Assembly (NCBI GenBank): GCA_030704615.1
Contig: CM060732.1
Span: forward strand, 72,399,053-72,459,052
Origin: Takakia lepidozioides
Lineage: Eukaryota > Streptophyta > Takakiopsida > Takakiales > Takakiaceae
Reading direction: 5' to 3'
DNA: 60,000 bases
Positions within the stretch are counted from its first letter, which is position 1; each line of letters opens with the position of its first letter. A program made the translations under genes and the position numbers. Under the pieces are notes generated by a model. It worked only from the letters and a program-made list of their open reading frames with translations. It was not told the origin of the DNA and searched no databases. Below are positions 49,376 through 60,000 of the stretch, piece by piece.

Positions 49376-50452
49376 TTAATGAAGGCCCGAGATAGCAACA
49401 TAGTATGGGCGAATGTCAGCTTTAGTCACCAGTCCGCTGCAAGCATAAGGATCCTTCTCAATAAATCTGTGCACCTCTGAACCAAAGAAGCCAGTCCATA
49501 TGAGATTAGTCAAATTTGCGAACAGATAGTTGCCAAAACTTGCATTTACTGCAAAGGATGTCATTTTTGTCACTCCACTTATCACAAAGTTCATGCTCAC
49601 AGATACAATCCATGTGTTATATGATTTGCAGTGAAGAATTTGGCATGGCATTGAGCAATTGTCATCCCTCCAGCCTCTCCTCTCTCTATATGCCCTCTTT
49701 CTAAGCCCTAAAAAGCTGTAACTGGAGTGAGTTTCTTTAGAGTACTGATGTGGACCACCTCAATTAGAAAGCTTGGTCCAACTAATGGAGAGAGAGTTCA
49801 CTCCCATGCTCTCTTTCTTTCCCACCAAAAACGTGTTCTTTCACTCTCCTGTTATGCTCCCTCCAAATGGGGCTCAGAGTTTAAGGCCAAAAGGCTGCAC
49901 CAAGTCGTATGGCAAATGTAATACATTTTTGCTTGGGATCAACAGTTGCCGACCAACTCATGGGTGGGGAGTTTGCACCTTCAATAGACGGGACATGGAA
50001 GATCAGCAAGGCACCATCGATAGGAGAGCCCCATGCCCCTCCTAGCAACAGCTTACCCTCCTCTACAAGCTGATTTGCGAGTGCCAAATGCTCTGCTCTG
50101 TACTGCTCCCGCCTTTCCATTATGTCCGGCACGTACTCTAGTCCAGGGCCACAAAGCATGCACAATGCAAATCCATCATATCGAAAATACTACCTCCCCC
50201 ACCCTCCCCCCCCGCCTCCTTTTCTCTTTCCTGCCCTCCTATCCTCTCTCTCATCTCTCCCCTCTCTTGCGAGAACTTGGCTGCGTCAATAGTTTCCTTC
50301 TTCCTTCTTTCTTTATGTTTCTTTAGGTTCTTCTTCAGTTCCTGTGGTTCTACTACTTGAATCCCTTCCCAGGAAATAACAAATTTCTTTCCTTCACTCT
50401 CAATTACACACACCGTTTGCACGTAGAAGAGAACAAAAGCTGCACCCACCAT
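49376..50452 (-). CDS. YCII-related small protein
   Basis: Three exons (50452-50423, 50135-49979, 49476-49376) join in phase to give 95 residues: MVGAAFVLFY, then YVPDIMERREQYRAEHLALA, GKLLLGGAWGSPIDGALLIF, and DPYACSGLVTKADIRPYY. This is the dimeric alpha/beta ferredoxin-like fold of the YCII family (Pfam YCII), with the usual length of 90-100 residues and the family His (EHLALA) and DPY motifs. The biochemical role of plant members is unknown. The exon 2 acceptor (AG before TACGTG) is the one that keeps the frame. Confidence 0.85.
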
Positions 50453-51970
50453 AAATCAATGCAAAATACTGTCGGGTGCCTTCATTCTTGTTTCCTCCTT
50501 CTGCTGCAGCATTGCTGGATCCGTCCACTGCAACCCCAGTAGCAAGTCTGTACTTGCCACGGATGGCAACAGGGTAAGATCCCAATTTGTTCGAATGGGT
50601 GCAGCAGTCGCTTAGAAAACCATACACAGATTGCCTGTATGATTGGCCTTCAAGCAGCTACCCTTGACACACACACGACGCGTGATAGGCAGGGAAAACT
50701 TGAGTCATCACCCATCTCCTATCTTATAAGAAAAGAGAGGCGAACAATAAACTGCATCCTGAGACTGCTTGCCAGAGCTTTTGTGGTCTGGACGGAGCAG
50801 AAAGATAACACCAAATCACACCGTGAATGAAGAGACTTAACATCAAGACGAAGAAATAAATGATAGGACATGCAGCAGCTGAAATGTCGCGATTCTGTTT
50901 CTCAATCGAGACCGTGGGAGCTAAGAATATGAAGCACACCTCTGGCCTCGTACGCTTGTGTGGAACTCCGGGATGTGAAAGGAACACGGTTGTGGGTATA
51001 GAGCAGGGAACCGATCCAAAACGTACGCGAAGTGTGAAATGGACAGAGCTGGCATGGATCCTGCTCTTCACCTGGTCACTATCACCATCCTTCGCAAGTA
51101 TTCTGTGCGCAACTTCTCTCTCTTCTCTCCCTCTCTCACAGCGTGACGACTGTGTCAACGAGTGAACCTTCGGACCACGGGAGGACATGATGCATGGCAT
51201 TTCGCATGACATGATCCTGCTTCACATGCTACAGATCTCAACTGCTTGCGCCAGTGGATTCGAACTCCAGGACGCACTTGTGGGCAGCAAAGTTGGTTAT
51301 GAGGAACACTGCAAATAAGGGCAAGGAACGGTTTATGACGGAGCTGCACAGCACCGCTACTTATAACCATTTGCTGCAGCAACAAATGTCATCTGTATGT
51401 GTTGGGGTATTCATACCCTGTGTGATGCTCATTGTGTTGATCTGTCTGTGTACAAATACCTCCCCTCATTCTATCTCATTGCTGTAAAATCTCAGCCTTG
51501 ATGACAATACACTCTTGAACGTCATATGCAGTCTCATTCAGAATTTCTCTCCTTATTCCGGATGCAAGAAGAACGTGACCAAGCATGCGGCGTGCACCAT
51601 GCTCACCTCAACTTCAGTTACAGCTCATCCATTGGAGGTTGTAGGAAATCATGTAACTTGCAATTACAAAACAATTGGACCAAAGATGATGCCAACCCGG
51701 ATTTGGGTGGCTCGGGATCATACCAACAACCATTTTAATCCTTGTGCACTTACAATTGAGTCCATCTTCCTCCCCTGTGCAGATCATAGTCCTAAGAAAT
51801 CACTATGGAATATAATGACAGAAGCGACAGAGCTATCAGCACTATATCCCACTCATCTGTAACTTACTGTCAACCAAACTCTTCTTTCCCTTACAGAGGT
51901 CAAATACCTCCAGCTAGAATGTCGCAATTTCCAAGATGATGGAAAAACTGGCAAAATTCAAAGTTCCATA
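50453..51970. other. Intergenic between the YCII-related gene and POLD3
   Basis: No coding exon, RNA gene or repeat was recognised. The 50.2-50.35 kb stretch on its left, within the YCII intron, is CT-rich. Confidence 0.45.
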
Positions 51971-54900
51971 CTACACCTTCTTGAAGAAAGCCAACAAATT
52001 GCCTTTCTGCGGCCCTTTTCCTGCAGCCTTCCCGGCAGACTTGCTAGGAACCTTGGTGGAAGGTCCCTTCTGTATATTGGGCACCTTGGTATCTGATGCA
52101 GCAGGCCTGGAACCAACGACATGCATAAGAGAAAAGCATTCATCAGAATCTAGTTGCCATAGTATTATCATTAAGGCTAAACCTGAGCCTCCTATTCACG
52201 TAACCAGAGAACAGGACCAAGAGGGGGGAAACGTGTGTAACATAGAATATACCCTGCAAGTGTAATGCTTTCGCATGACACACATGCTGTCAGTACTGCC
52301 TTAGACTTAACTTCGAGAATATCCTCAGAGAACGAATGTCTCTGTTTTTGAGGCCATGAATTCAAGCTAGTGTGGTGTAGCGTCATCACAGGCCCTGAAC
52401 CAAGTTTGGATGGAGCAGGAAATGGGTTTGTGTGAGAAGGGATGTACTCATTAGACTTGACGCAGCCTAGTTGCATAAACTCACGGAAGGAGTAGAAAAG
52501 TGCAGAGTGAGAGAGAGAGGGGAAGCAATCTCACTTGTCTGCCAAATGTTTTGCATCTACAACAGTAGGCAGCACTGCAGGTTTGGCTGCTAAGCATTGG
52601 CCCTGTTTCTCCTTTTCTTCTACTCCATCGGTCTCCCAGGACACTTCCATCACTGGGCAGAAACAAGTTGCTCAACTTGATCAATCATCAATTTTTCAGG
52701 GCAATAAATTCACAGCTTAAAACAAAGAATATCCGTTTGGCACATCAAAATTTGTGAAGTGAGAAGAATCACCGTGGAGCCTGGCAAGAGGTTCCTAAGA
52801 GAGCCAGTGACTTCCAACTGGACACTAAGATCTTCATCAGTATGCGCTAGTATTCTGCAGTCCATCTTGAATTTGCCTTGAGACCTTCAGGTGGGGCTTA
52901 GCAACCAGAATATCCTTGATACTACAATGATTCCACATCCTCTTCTCCAATATTGGGATCATGATATGGGCAAAAATTCACTCTCATATCTCCAGGTATG
53001 CCACACAGGTCCAACACAAAGATAAACCACGCCTCTGGACCTGTATCAATCTAGGAGAAAAAAGCTTCCTCACAAAAGCAAGTTCTCTCCCAGTACCTTC
53101 TCGGCCACGGTCGTCAATTCGTGATTTGAGCACTTTCTTCCTTTTTGGGCCACCCAATGATGATGAAGCTTTCTCATGGGTTACAAACCCTGCTCCATCT
53201 TCCCCTTCCCTCTTCACCCCACTCACTTTCTCCACTGACCGACCAGAAGCATGCTCCAACGTGTCTGCAGCTTGATTCATTGGAGACTCGCGATTCAACT
53301 CTTTGTCACACACTGCGGATGTACTAATATACACATCCCTACCCTTCTGCTCATTATCACTCTCCTTGCTCCTCAAAATCCTGCTAGCAGGCATTGTGAC
53401 ATTTTCGGAGGCCCTCCTTAAGGAAATCTCTGACACATTCGCTGGAGGTTCTGGAGAGGCCAAGTTCACAATCTCCTCAGCATCCAGGCCCCCACAATCA
53501 TCATCCTTCCTGCCCTCATCTTCGTCATCGATGATCAACTGTCGCTTCCTTCCTGTGCTTGTCTTGACGTGGCCCCGGCGGATCCGAGCAAAGTCAGCAG
53601 CATCATCGTCACTGCTTGCTTCACTGCCACTGGTCTCCATGGCTCGAATGCCAGCCTCAGCATCGGCTGCAAGCAAGACATGGATCATCTCAGGAACTAG
53701 TTCAGGTTTATTAATGGAGGGGATCAGTCAGGAGTGTTTCAAGTTCAATCACCCTCGATCACTCTGTACGATGAGGATGACTTCTTGAGGGTACTGCAGA
53801 TAGACCAAATGGTTTCTGATACTATATGGGACTGCAACTATAGTCAAAACATTCATCACCAACAATGTAACTCCAAAAAGCAAACGCTATCTTCAGTGAC
53901 TTCTGGGTAGTAGAGTCCAGGCAGGAACTATTCGATTTCCGCCGTAGGACCATCTTGATCTAGAAAACAAACACTCACTATCCGAAAATGACACCATAGC
54001 AATAGGGCAATTGGACGTGTAGCCTCCAATTTATGCATGAACTTGAAAGTTCTCAACATATATCCTAGTAATACTTGTTTTGAAACTGCGAATGGAATAT
54101 AATATATCAGTAGTGTACCAGCATTCAAGTTGGGCAAAGAGTGCTTTGCAGCTTTTGATTCAGAAGCCTTTGGAGGAGGGGGCTTGGGTTTGTTGGATGC
54201 TCGCCCCCACAGACTTTTCAAAGAACCCCCTCCAATTGCCGCCATTTTCCCCATTCCTGCGGCCACATTTCCACCAGCACCTTTCGCACCTGCCCCTGAA
54301 ATGCTGCTTTTCCTTGCGCCTACCTCCTTGACCTCTGCCCTCCCTTCTGCATTCCCCAAAGTTGAAGGGATGTTGCGACTATCTCCTGCAGTTGCCGCTT
54401 TCCCCTTTTCCACACAAACATTTCCAGAAGCAGCTTTAATGTTTGAGCTTTTCCCTTCGCCTGTCTCCTTGACCTTTGCCAAACAGCTTGGGGGTATTTT
54501 GCAAGTATCTTTCGAGTCTTCAAGAGAGTCTGTCCTGACAGCCTTTGATACTGTCAAAGCTTTTGGAACAGGGGGAACACTTCTTTGAGGATTGCTTGTG
54601 GAAGGAGGCCGTGTCTGGCTGGGATGAGCTGACTTCTTTCCTCCAAAGCTTCTTGTCACTAGCGAACATGACACCGCACTGAACCTGCACACCCGATATG
54701 CACAACAACATGCAGCAGAAATTAGCATTGATCCTCTGTTTCAAGCAGCAGTTACCGGTTTAGGGGTCAACTTGACAAGTTCACCAGGTAAAGCTCTGAC
54801 ATCAATAGCGCAAGCTGGGATTGACACGTTTCTGTTGACCATAATGGCAATGAAATGACACACTAGTTCACTTCATTAAAGCTGCAACCCCCATTGATAG

Positions 54901-56338
54901 AGCCCAAGGGAAGGTGCCATGCCAACATCCTTCTATACAACATCAAGGTTAGTGAATCGGCTCTGAAAATAGGGAAATCAATGGATTTCAACAGTCTGGA
55001 AGTATTTGAAGGACCCTGCAGTAGCACCTACAGACAGACACGATCCACAGAGATCTCAGTTTTGAGTATTACCGATTGTCACGAAGACAATTGGCAACAT
55101 CTGGGGGCTGGTTAAAGAGCTCCTGCGCTTGCACCAAGTCAGCCATGCAAAGCTGTGCAGAATCCTTGGGAAGACATGGCTGCACACTGTACACATGGTA
55201 TGATGGCGTCCCATCCAACACTTGTCTTGCCTCTGCCACAGTCAGCACACAAGAAAATGAATTCTCCCTCCAATTTCCTTCCCCGGTCTTGATGAGGAAG
55301 TCAAAGTGAATTACCTCTTCAAACAAATACCTCTTTTGTAAATGCTCCTCTATGTTCTACGCAGACAGGGAACATTCAAATCTTTATCCGTATTTTTGCA
55401 TTGTTAAGTTTCACCAAGGAAAGGAGGGAAAAAGAGAAAAAGTAAAGAACGTGGGTTGCAAAGTCTCCACCTACATATAGACATTCATAAGGTAGCAGAT
55501 CCAACCACACCAGGATGATCAAGGGACTTTCAGAGACAAGGACCATCTTAGCATCTTAGCACCTTGCAGCTTGGCCTTGGGAACCAGTTGAACTGAGTAA
55601 TTACGGGGCTCGCTCTTGGTCCACCCTGACACTGCATACACAACCTCTATTTTTTCTCCATCATTCTGTTCCGCAAACTCCTGTAGAACCCTATCCCACC
55701 CATACAGCCATCAACCTCGGACAGTGATCTACAAAAAAACGACATTCAGCTACAAGATTAGCAGCCATTCACTTGTTCAGGATGAGGGACTATTGCCTGA
55801 GAACCGTTTTATGTGACATCCAATAAGTTATGGATAAAATGCTACCTCTTCGCTGCATTTGATGAAACTGAGAACTTTCGGCTCAGCCACTTGTAGGAAA
55901 CCTGCACATCCTCCTCCACATTGACACCATCAGCCCATGCAATACCAGTTCTCTACTGTGGCTTTCCTCCATCAATTACACCTCATTTATCTCACATTCA
56001 AACTTAAAAGAACGTTCTGAAGAAGGTAATCAAAAAAGCTGACCATGAGAAACCATTAACTATTCCTGTGAACCTCAGGAAGGAAATACCATTGAGAGCA
56101 TAGTTCCCACAGTCTACTAACCCTCCCCAGCCGGTCACATGGTGTGGATGACTCAGCCCATCATCCATTGCAGTTGAAGACTGATTATTGATTTCAAGGG
56201 GTACTCATATCTATGAGAAAAACATAATGCTGACCCAAACAGGAGGCGGAGATCTTGAATGCATACCACTTGCAGGGCATCGCAGACGAGAGCTTGGAGG
56301 TGGTTGAGAATCGCCGATTCTGGCAAGGCATCCCCCAT
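51971..56338 (-). CDS. POLD3: DNA polymerase delta subunit 3 (p66/Cdc27)
   Basis: Eight exons join in phase: 56338-56267, 55901-55846, 55690-55563, 55349-55073, 54684-54119, 53666-53097, 52652-52535, 52106-51971. They give 640 residues. The N-terminal winged-helix-type domain reads ILNHLQALVCDALQVVSYKW, VSSNAAKRVLQEF and PSYHVYSVQPCLPKDS, as in POLD3. Then come a long disordered Lys/Ser/Glu-rich middle (SLKSLWGRASNKPKPPPPK), the conserved KRKKVLKSRIDDRGREVMEV, and a C-terminal PCNA-binding box GNLLAFFKKV at the very end. The subunit bridges polymerase delta to PCNA during replication. The PCNA box lacks the usual Gln at position 1 of the canonical spacing, a mild deviation. The middle region is the least conserved and its exon limits rest on phase alone. 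Confidence 0.93.
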
Positions 56339-56439
56339 AGCCACAGTCTCTGAGGTTCCTGTCCAGTCACAACTATCCTACACGTCGCTCTACACCTTCC
56401 AAACTCACAGCATCATGAACAAAGGATCTCCACAGATGG

Positions 56440-57145
56440 TCAGTAGCCCTTGTTTCCTCGAATTCGCTTCGTCATATCCACCTGTCCCACAGCCGCCCTG
56501 TAAAATCTCTTCGAAAGGTTCTACTTATAGGACCTTCAGTTGTTGGTCTCCGATGAGAGGTGAAATGAATTATCTTTCAGTCTGTCGAGGAATTCAATGC
56601 AATGCAACTCGTAGCTGTAATGTTATCCATATATTAGTAGTTCTGTAAAAGACAGTTTACGAGGTTCAACAAAACATGAAGGAAAACAAACCTGGCCACG
56701 CTTGCACTGAAAGTAGGTCTCCCGTAAGCCCACGCATTCAGAAGGAACTGATGGACTCTTCTCTCCTGCACAGTCCTTGTAGGAACGCTTCTCCTCCTGC
56801 GTTTTCAATTTGCCATCTCTTTATGATTCGTCCCTGCCTCTAGCTTAATTGTCTAACGAAAATATTGTCCCCATCAAAAAGTCTCTTTGGCAACGAGCTC
56901 TAACGTGGCGGAAACTATAATTTCTCTCAAAGAAACAGAATTGTGGAGGAAAAGAGGGTGGGATCGGAACGGAAGTCAAACATTGAGGGTTTAGGGCTCT
57001 GATGAATCCAATATGACTGAAACTGGAAAATGAACAAGGAAAACAAATGCAACGGGTAAGGATGAGACAGGAATACCTTCATGCAACGCGACTCACTGAG
57101 GCACTTGACGAGCTCCAGGGCAAGGCCCTTGCAGGACTTGGCCAT
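56440..57145 (-). CDS. COA5: Cytochrome c oxidase assembly factor 5 (PET191/COA5)
   Basis: Three exons (57145-57077, 56796-56692, 56481-56440), each a whole number of codons, give 71 residues, the length I remember for the Arabidopsis homologue. The sequence MAKSCKGLALELVKCLSESR and ECVGLRETYFQCKRGQ, ending KRIRGNKGY, is the PET191 family. Both CX9C pairs are present (CKGLALELVKC and CVGLRETYFQC), as in intermembrane-space proteins oxidised by Mia40. The factor is needed to assemble respiratory complex IV. The stop codon is only 101 bp before the POLD3 start on the same strand. Confidence 0.95.
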
Positions 57146-57923
57146 CGCTGATCAGGCCTCCTTCCCTGTCCTCCCTCACACTTCTCCCGCCACTACCCTG
57201 CGGTGGGAACATTGATGCCTTCCGTTCGGGAACGGATCTTCCAATAACTAGGATCCTTGGAGAATATTTTGTCTACAATTACGTCCGTCGAGTCAAGTTT
57301 CGTCCATGGGGCATCTGCTTCCATCCAGTAGGGTATAAAGGCCTATGACTGTTCATCTAACTATGGTGAAAAATCTAAAGTTGAATTTTAGTCATTTTCT
57401 ACCTGTAGAGTTTGTTTAACGTCCAGTGAATTTCCAAAGCCTAGTGCTCAACACACAGTCCATGGAGGGGCCAATGGAGGGGCCAATGGCCTGTATAGAG
57501 TTTATAAGATGCCCACACTTGGAACTACTTGATTTCATGAAGTTTACACAAAGTTGTAGTGTTTCAAAGTGATTGCAACTGGCAAAGTGCATTTACAGTT
57601 TTCGGCGTAGAGCAACACCAGGTGAAAGTGAATGAAATTGTACTTGGGAGAACATAGGAATTGTATCTGAAAGAAAGAGTACAAAAAGTTGTACAGAAAT
57701 TCACTTATTACAATTGCTTCAAAGTTGAACAATGTCAAACCATACATAAATATCAAAATCTCCCTAAGATTTCGTTCATCATCAAGTTTTTAGCTTAATC
57801 ATGGAACTCAAAATCATACAAGTTTCATAGCTGCCACTCTTACTAGACGTGGAGTAAATCATGCTTGAGAAGTCTAATTGCAAGGGACACTTACATAATT
57901 ATAGAGTGCAAACAACCAGCATG
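57146..57923. other. Upstream of COA5, no further feature recognised
   Basis: The first 100-200 bp should hold the COA5 promoter and leader. A short doubled phrase GGAGGGGCCAATG occurs at about 57.47 kb. No gene or larger repeat seen. Confidence 0.45.
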
Positions 57924-58090
57924 TAGCCCAGTGGTAATGGGCACATACCACGTTGGATGTGGTTGTGGGTTCAAACCACGGTCTGGTGTGTCATGAAGGT
58001 GTCCACCTTTCAGCTGGAAGATAGTAGCCTTGTGGCGAAGTGGCACCATAAGTTACGCTCCATTCGGGAGGCGTCATATTTTCTTTGGAG
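57924..58090 (+). mobile_element. tRNA-derived SINE, copy 1
   Basis: A box TAGCCCAGTGG (57924-57934) and B box GGTTCAAACC (57968-57977) lie 44 bp apart start to start, the layout of an internal RNA polymerase III promoter in a tRNA-like head. A body follows that contains GAAGGTGTCCACCTT. The same head and body word recur 180 bp downstream. The 3' end is not defined. It is not a functional tRNA: no acceptor stem could be paired. Confidence 0.7.
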
Positions 58091-58102
58091 ACAATTAAAC
58101 TA

Positions 58103-58500
58103 TAGCCCGGTGGTAATGGGCACATACCACCTTGGAAGTGATCGGGGGTTCAATCCACTGACTTGGGGTCACAAACAGTGTTGGACTGGTATACCGATAG
58201 TTTTTTTGATACCTAACCAGTACTGATAATACCTTGGTATCAATTTCTAAAAACTCTTGATATTGATACCCGTAAAACACCACACCAATCAGGTATTATT
58301 GATACCACCATGGTATCCAAATCTCAGATTTTTGCCAATACCAGTACCTCCCTGGTATCACAATTGGTCGGAGGCCCTATATACCAGTACCAGTCTGGTG
58401 TGTTCAAAATACGATACCAATCCAACACTGGTCACAAAGGTGTCCACCTTCTTATCAGAAGGCAATAGGCCTTTTGGGTCAAGAGACAGCATAATTTGCA
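58103..58500 (+). mobile_element. tRNA-derived SINE, copy 2, split by a MITE
   Basis: A box TAGCCCGGTGG (58103-58113) and B box GGTTCAATCC (58147-58156), with the shared GGTAATGGGCACATACCAC between them. The body resumes as AAGGTGTCCACCTT after the 255-bp MITE at 58176-58430. Same orientation as copy 1. The 3' end is approximate. Confidence 0.7.
58176..58430. mobile_element. hAT-like MITE, 255 bp, inserted in a SINE
   Basis: Ends CAGTGTTGGACTGGTAT and ATACCAATCCAACACTG, with identical 8-bp duplications GTCACAAA at 58168-58175 and 58431-58438. Its interior differs from the 651-bp element at 39.4 kb apart from the termini and recurring GGTAT/ACCAG words, so it is a separate subfamily. Confidence 0.92.
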
Positions 58501-59680
58501 TTTCTTTTGGTAGGTGTCATTTGTATTAAATATATAATAATATGTAGAGTGTATACTATCAAAAGAAGTTAAAATCTACTCATTACCGCAATGCATAATG
58601 TCTTTCTAAGATGGACAAACACCTGTTACTAGTGCATTCTTTGAAACATCTAATGTATGGAAACCCATCCCATCCATATCTACATAAATGCCAAACCAAC
58701 CAGAACGGGCATGACACAGAAAATTTCTTGGTGTTGTGTAAACTCATCTTGTATTAAAGAAAAAGAAAAATCATTATTCATCACCTTTTCAAGTGCAATT
58801 TGAGGAGATCAACTGCAAGTACGTCAATATAATTTAAATTTCATTCAATGGGTGTTCATGTGCGATATGCTGATGACCGGGCACTTGTCTGATGTATAAC
58901 AATATTGAAAAAGAGATTATCCACAAGGCTTTGCAAAACATTGTTGCATATGTTTATGGGACGGGAGGAGATGATGAAAGTTGTGAGGCTTCAAGAATAT
59001 CAAGAGATGAACAAGGTTGAAGGTGACGAGTCTGTCTAACACAACCACTTATGACAAAATTCATTACAACATATATGGTTGATACTGCTAATTCAGGATG
59101 AGCAACTGAAACTACAATCTGTCATTTGTTCATGTGAGTTCAAGTGCAACGCTTCATATGGTATCGTATGCGGAAAGAACTTATGCTAGAGAAAGGGTTC
59201 AATGCCTACAAGCTTTAGTTTATGTACATGAGACTAGCTGCTCATTCAATATTAATCAAGTTATTTGATATTGATGCGTTTTAGTATGATGAAATCGTCC
59301 TCAAGAATTAGCATTGCTCAACATGTACAGTTGGATCTTCCTTCCATCTCTGATGTGTTGTAGACACTGCCTAATTTTGGGCAGATGTACAATATCACGC
59401 TCAATGTTGAGTAGCATTAATATATCTGCGCTAGTTGATTTCCTCAAAATTGCACTTGAAAAGCATGATGGATAATTTGTTATTTATTTTTTCAAAATAA
59501 AACTAGATGAGTTTAGGTACACTTTAGTTCCACGATTGAGCTAAAAACCTAATGTTGGACCACATTTTGACATTGAATTAGTACAGTTTGATGTTCAACT
59601 TTGAAATTAGTGGCTGGGAACTTCTTAGAGGTTGGGATCTGATCTTGTGGGTGACATGTTATAATGACATAGAATATGAC
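58501..59680. other. AT-rich sequence, nothing recognised
   Basis: No gene, RNA or repeat could be identified. Composition is clearly AT-richer than the gene-bearing parts of the window. Confidence 0.4.
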
Positions 59681-60000
59681 ACCGAGAGAGAACGCATTCT
59701 TGCACAGAGATAAGCATTTTTAGAAGACCATCATGGAGGGAATCAGCGCGGTACAGACTGGTGGAGTATCTGTTGCACCTTTTCTTACCAGTACCCTTTG
59801 AGGACTGGATACGTATTGTTGTGGCAAAGGCAACAGAAAATTGGGAGGAAGTGATCAATGCAGATTTATTGCGCTTCGGCTTACCTCCCTCCTTGCATGT
59901 GAAGTCATACCCATCTATGATGGCCTACAAAAATCACTATAGAATAAACCATGTCGATGGTAGACAACATGTCACTTTTGACAGTGGAGTGTGTTCCACA
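59681..60000 (+). CDS. Partial coding-like frame at the window edge
   Basis: A frame of about 106 codons without a start stays open to the last base. It reads SWRESARYRLVEYLLHLFLP, then FEDWIRIVVAKATENWEEV, SLHVKSYPSMMAYKNHYRIN and HVTFDSGVCST. The even amino-acid mix and codon usage look like real coding sequence, probably an exon entered from an intron near 59700. I do not recognise the family; a gene of transposon origin is possible. The rest lies outside the window. Confidence 0.4.

Noticed and set aside
57924-57990. Possible tRNA gene
   Set aside because: A and B boxes are present but the acceptor and anticodon stems do not pair, and the block recurs as part of a longer repeat, so it is a SINE head.

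Overview
The window is nuclear DNA of a streptophyte, either a charophycean alga or a seedless land plant. The evidence is a P-class PPR gene resembling the chloroplast PPR EMB1006, a PLS/DYW-type PPR copy, a plant-type PM-ANT1 carrier, a plant-type histone H4, and intron-rich genes with GT-AG introns of about 100-1400 bp. The species cannot be named from the sequence. A 6-bp-stem/4-nt-loop hairpin just after the H4 stop codon leans towards an alga, because land plants are thought to have lost the histone stem-loop system. Exon structures below were assembled by hand from splice sites, reading-frame phase and remembered family alignments.

Layout. 0-8.4 kb: the 3' end of an EMB1006-like PPR gene, tandemly triplicated; the third copy is split by a 4.8-kb APE-type LINE with a 15-bp target-site duplication. 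9-11.4 kb: PM-ANT1-like ADP/ATP carrier (minus). 12.3-13.1 kb: a degraded hAT-like MITE. 13.7-21.0 kb: a 7.3-kb Mutator-like (MULE/SWIM) element with long inverted arms, which also holds a methyltransferase-like segment. 23.3-27.8 kb: a single-RRM protein resembling RBM41 of the minor spliceosome (minus), head-to-head with an aldo/keto reductase (28.1-32.1 kb, plus). 33.1-36.7 kb: mitochondrial-type enoyl-CoA hydratase (minus), head-to-head with histone H4 (37.6 kb, plus). 39.4-40.1 kb: a well preserved hAT-like MITE. 41.3-42.5 kb: intronless DDI1 (plus). 43.3-46.4 kb: an unrecognised Ser-rich ORF and a frameshifted DYW PPR copy (minus). 49.4-57.1 kb: three minus-strand genes, YCII-related protein, DNA polymerase delta subunit POLD3, and cytochrome-oxidase assembly factor COA5. 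57.9-58.5 kb: two tRNA-type SINEs, one split by another hAT-like MITE. A coding-like frame runs off the right edge.

The genes do not form a pathway. They are housekeeping genes (organelle RNA processing, nucleotide transport, minor-intron splicing, branched-chain or fatty-acid catabolism, chromatin, proteasome shuttling, DNA replication, respiratory-complex assembly) set in repeat-rich DNA. Two gene pairs are divergent and may share promoters, and COA5 and POLD3 lie 101 bp apart on the same strand.

The strongest points for follow-up are the RBM41-like gene, the H4 3' stem-loop, the MULE with its methyltransferase-like passenger, the LINE family with 15-bp duplications (including a 46-bp relic), and the hAT-like MITE family with exact 8-bp duplications.
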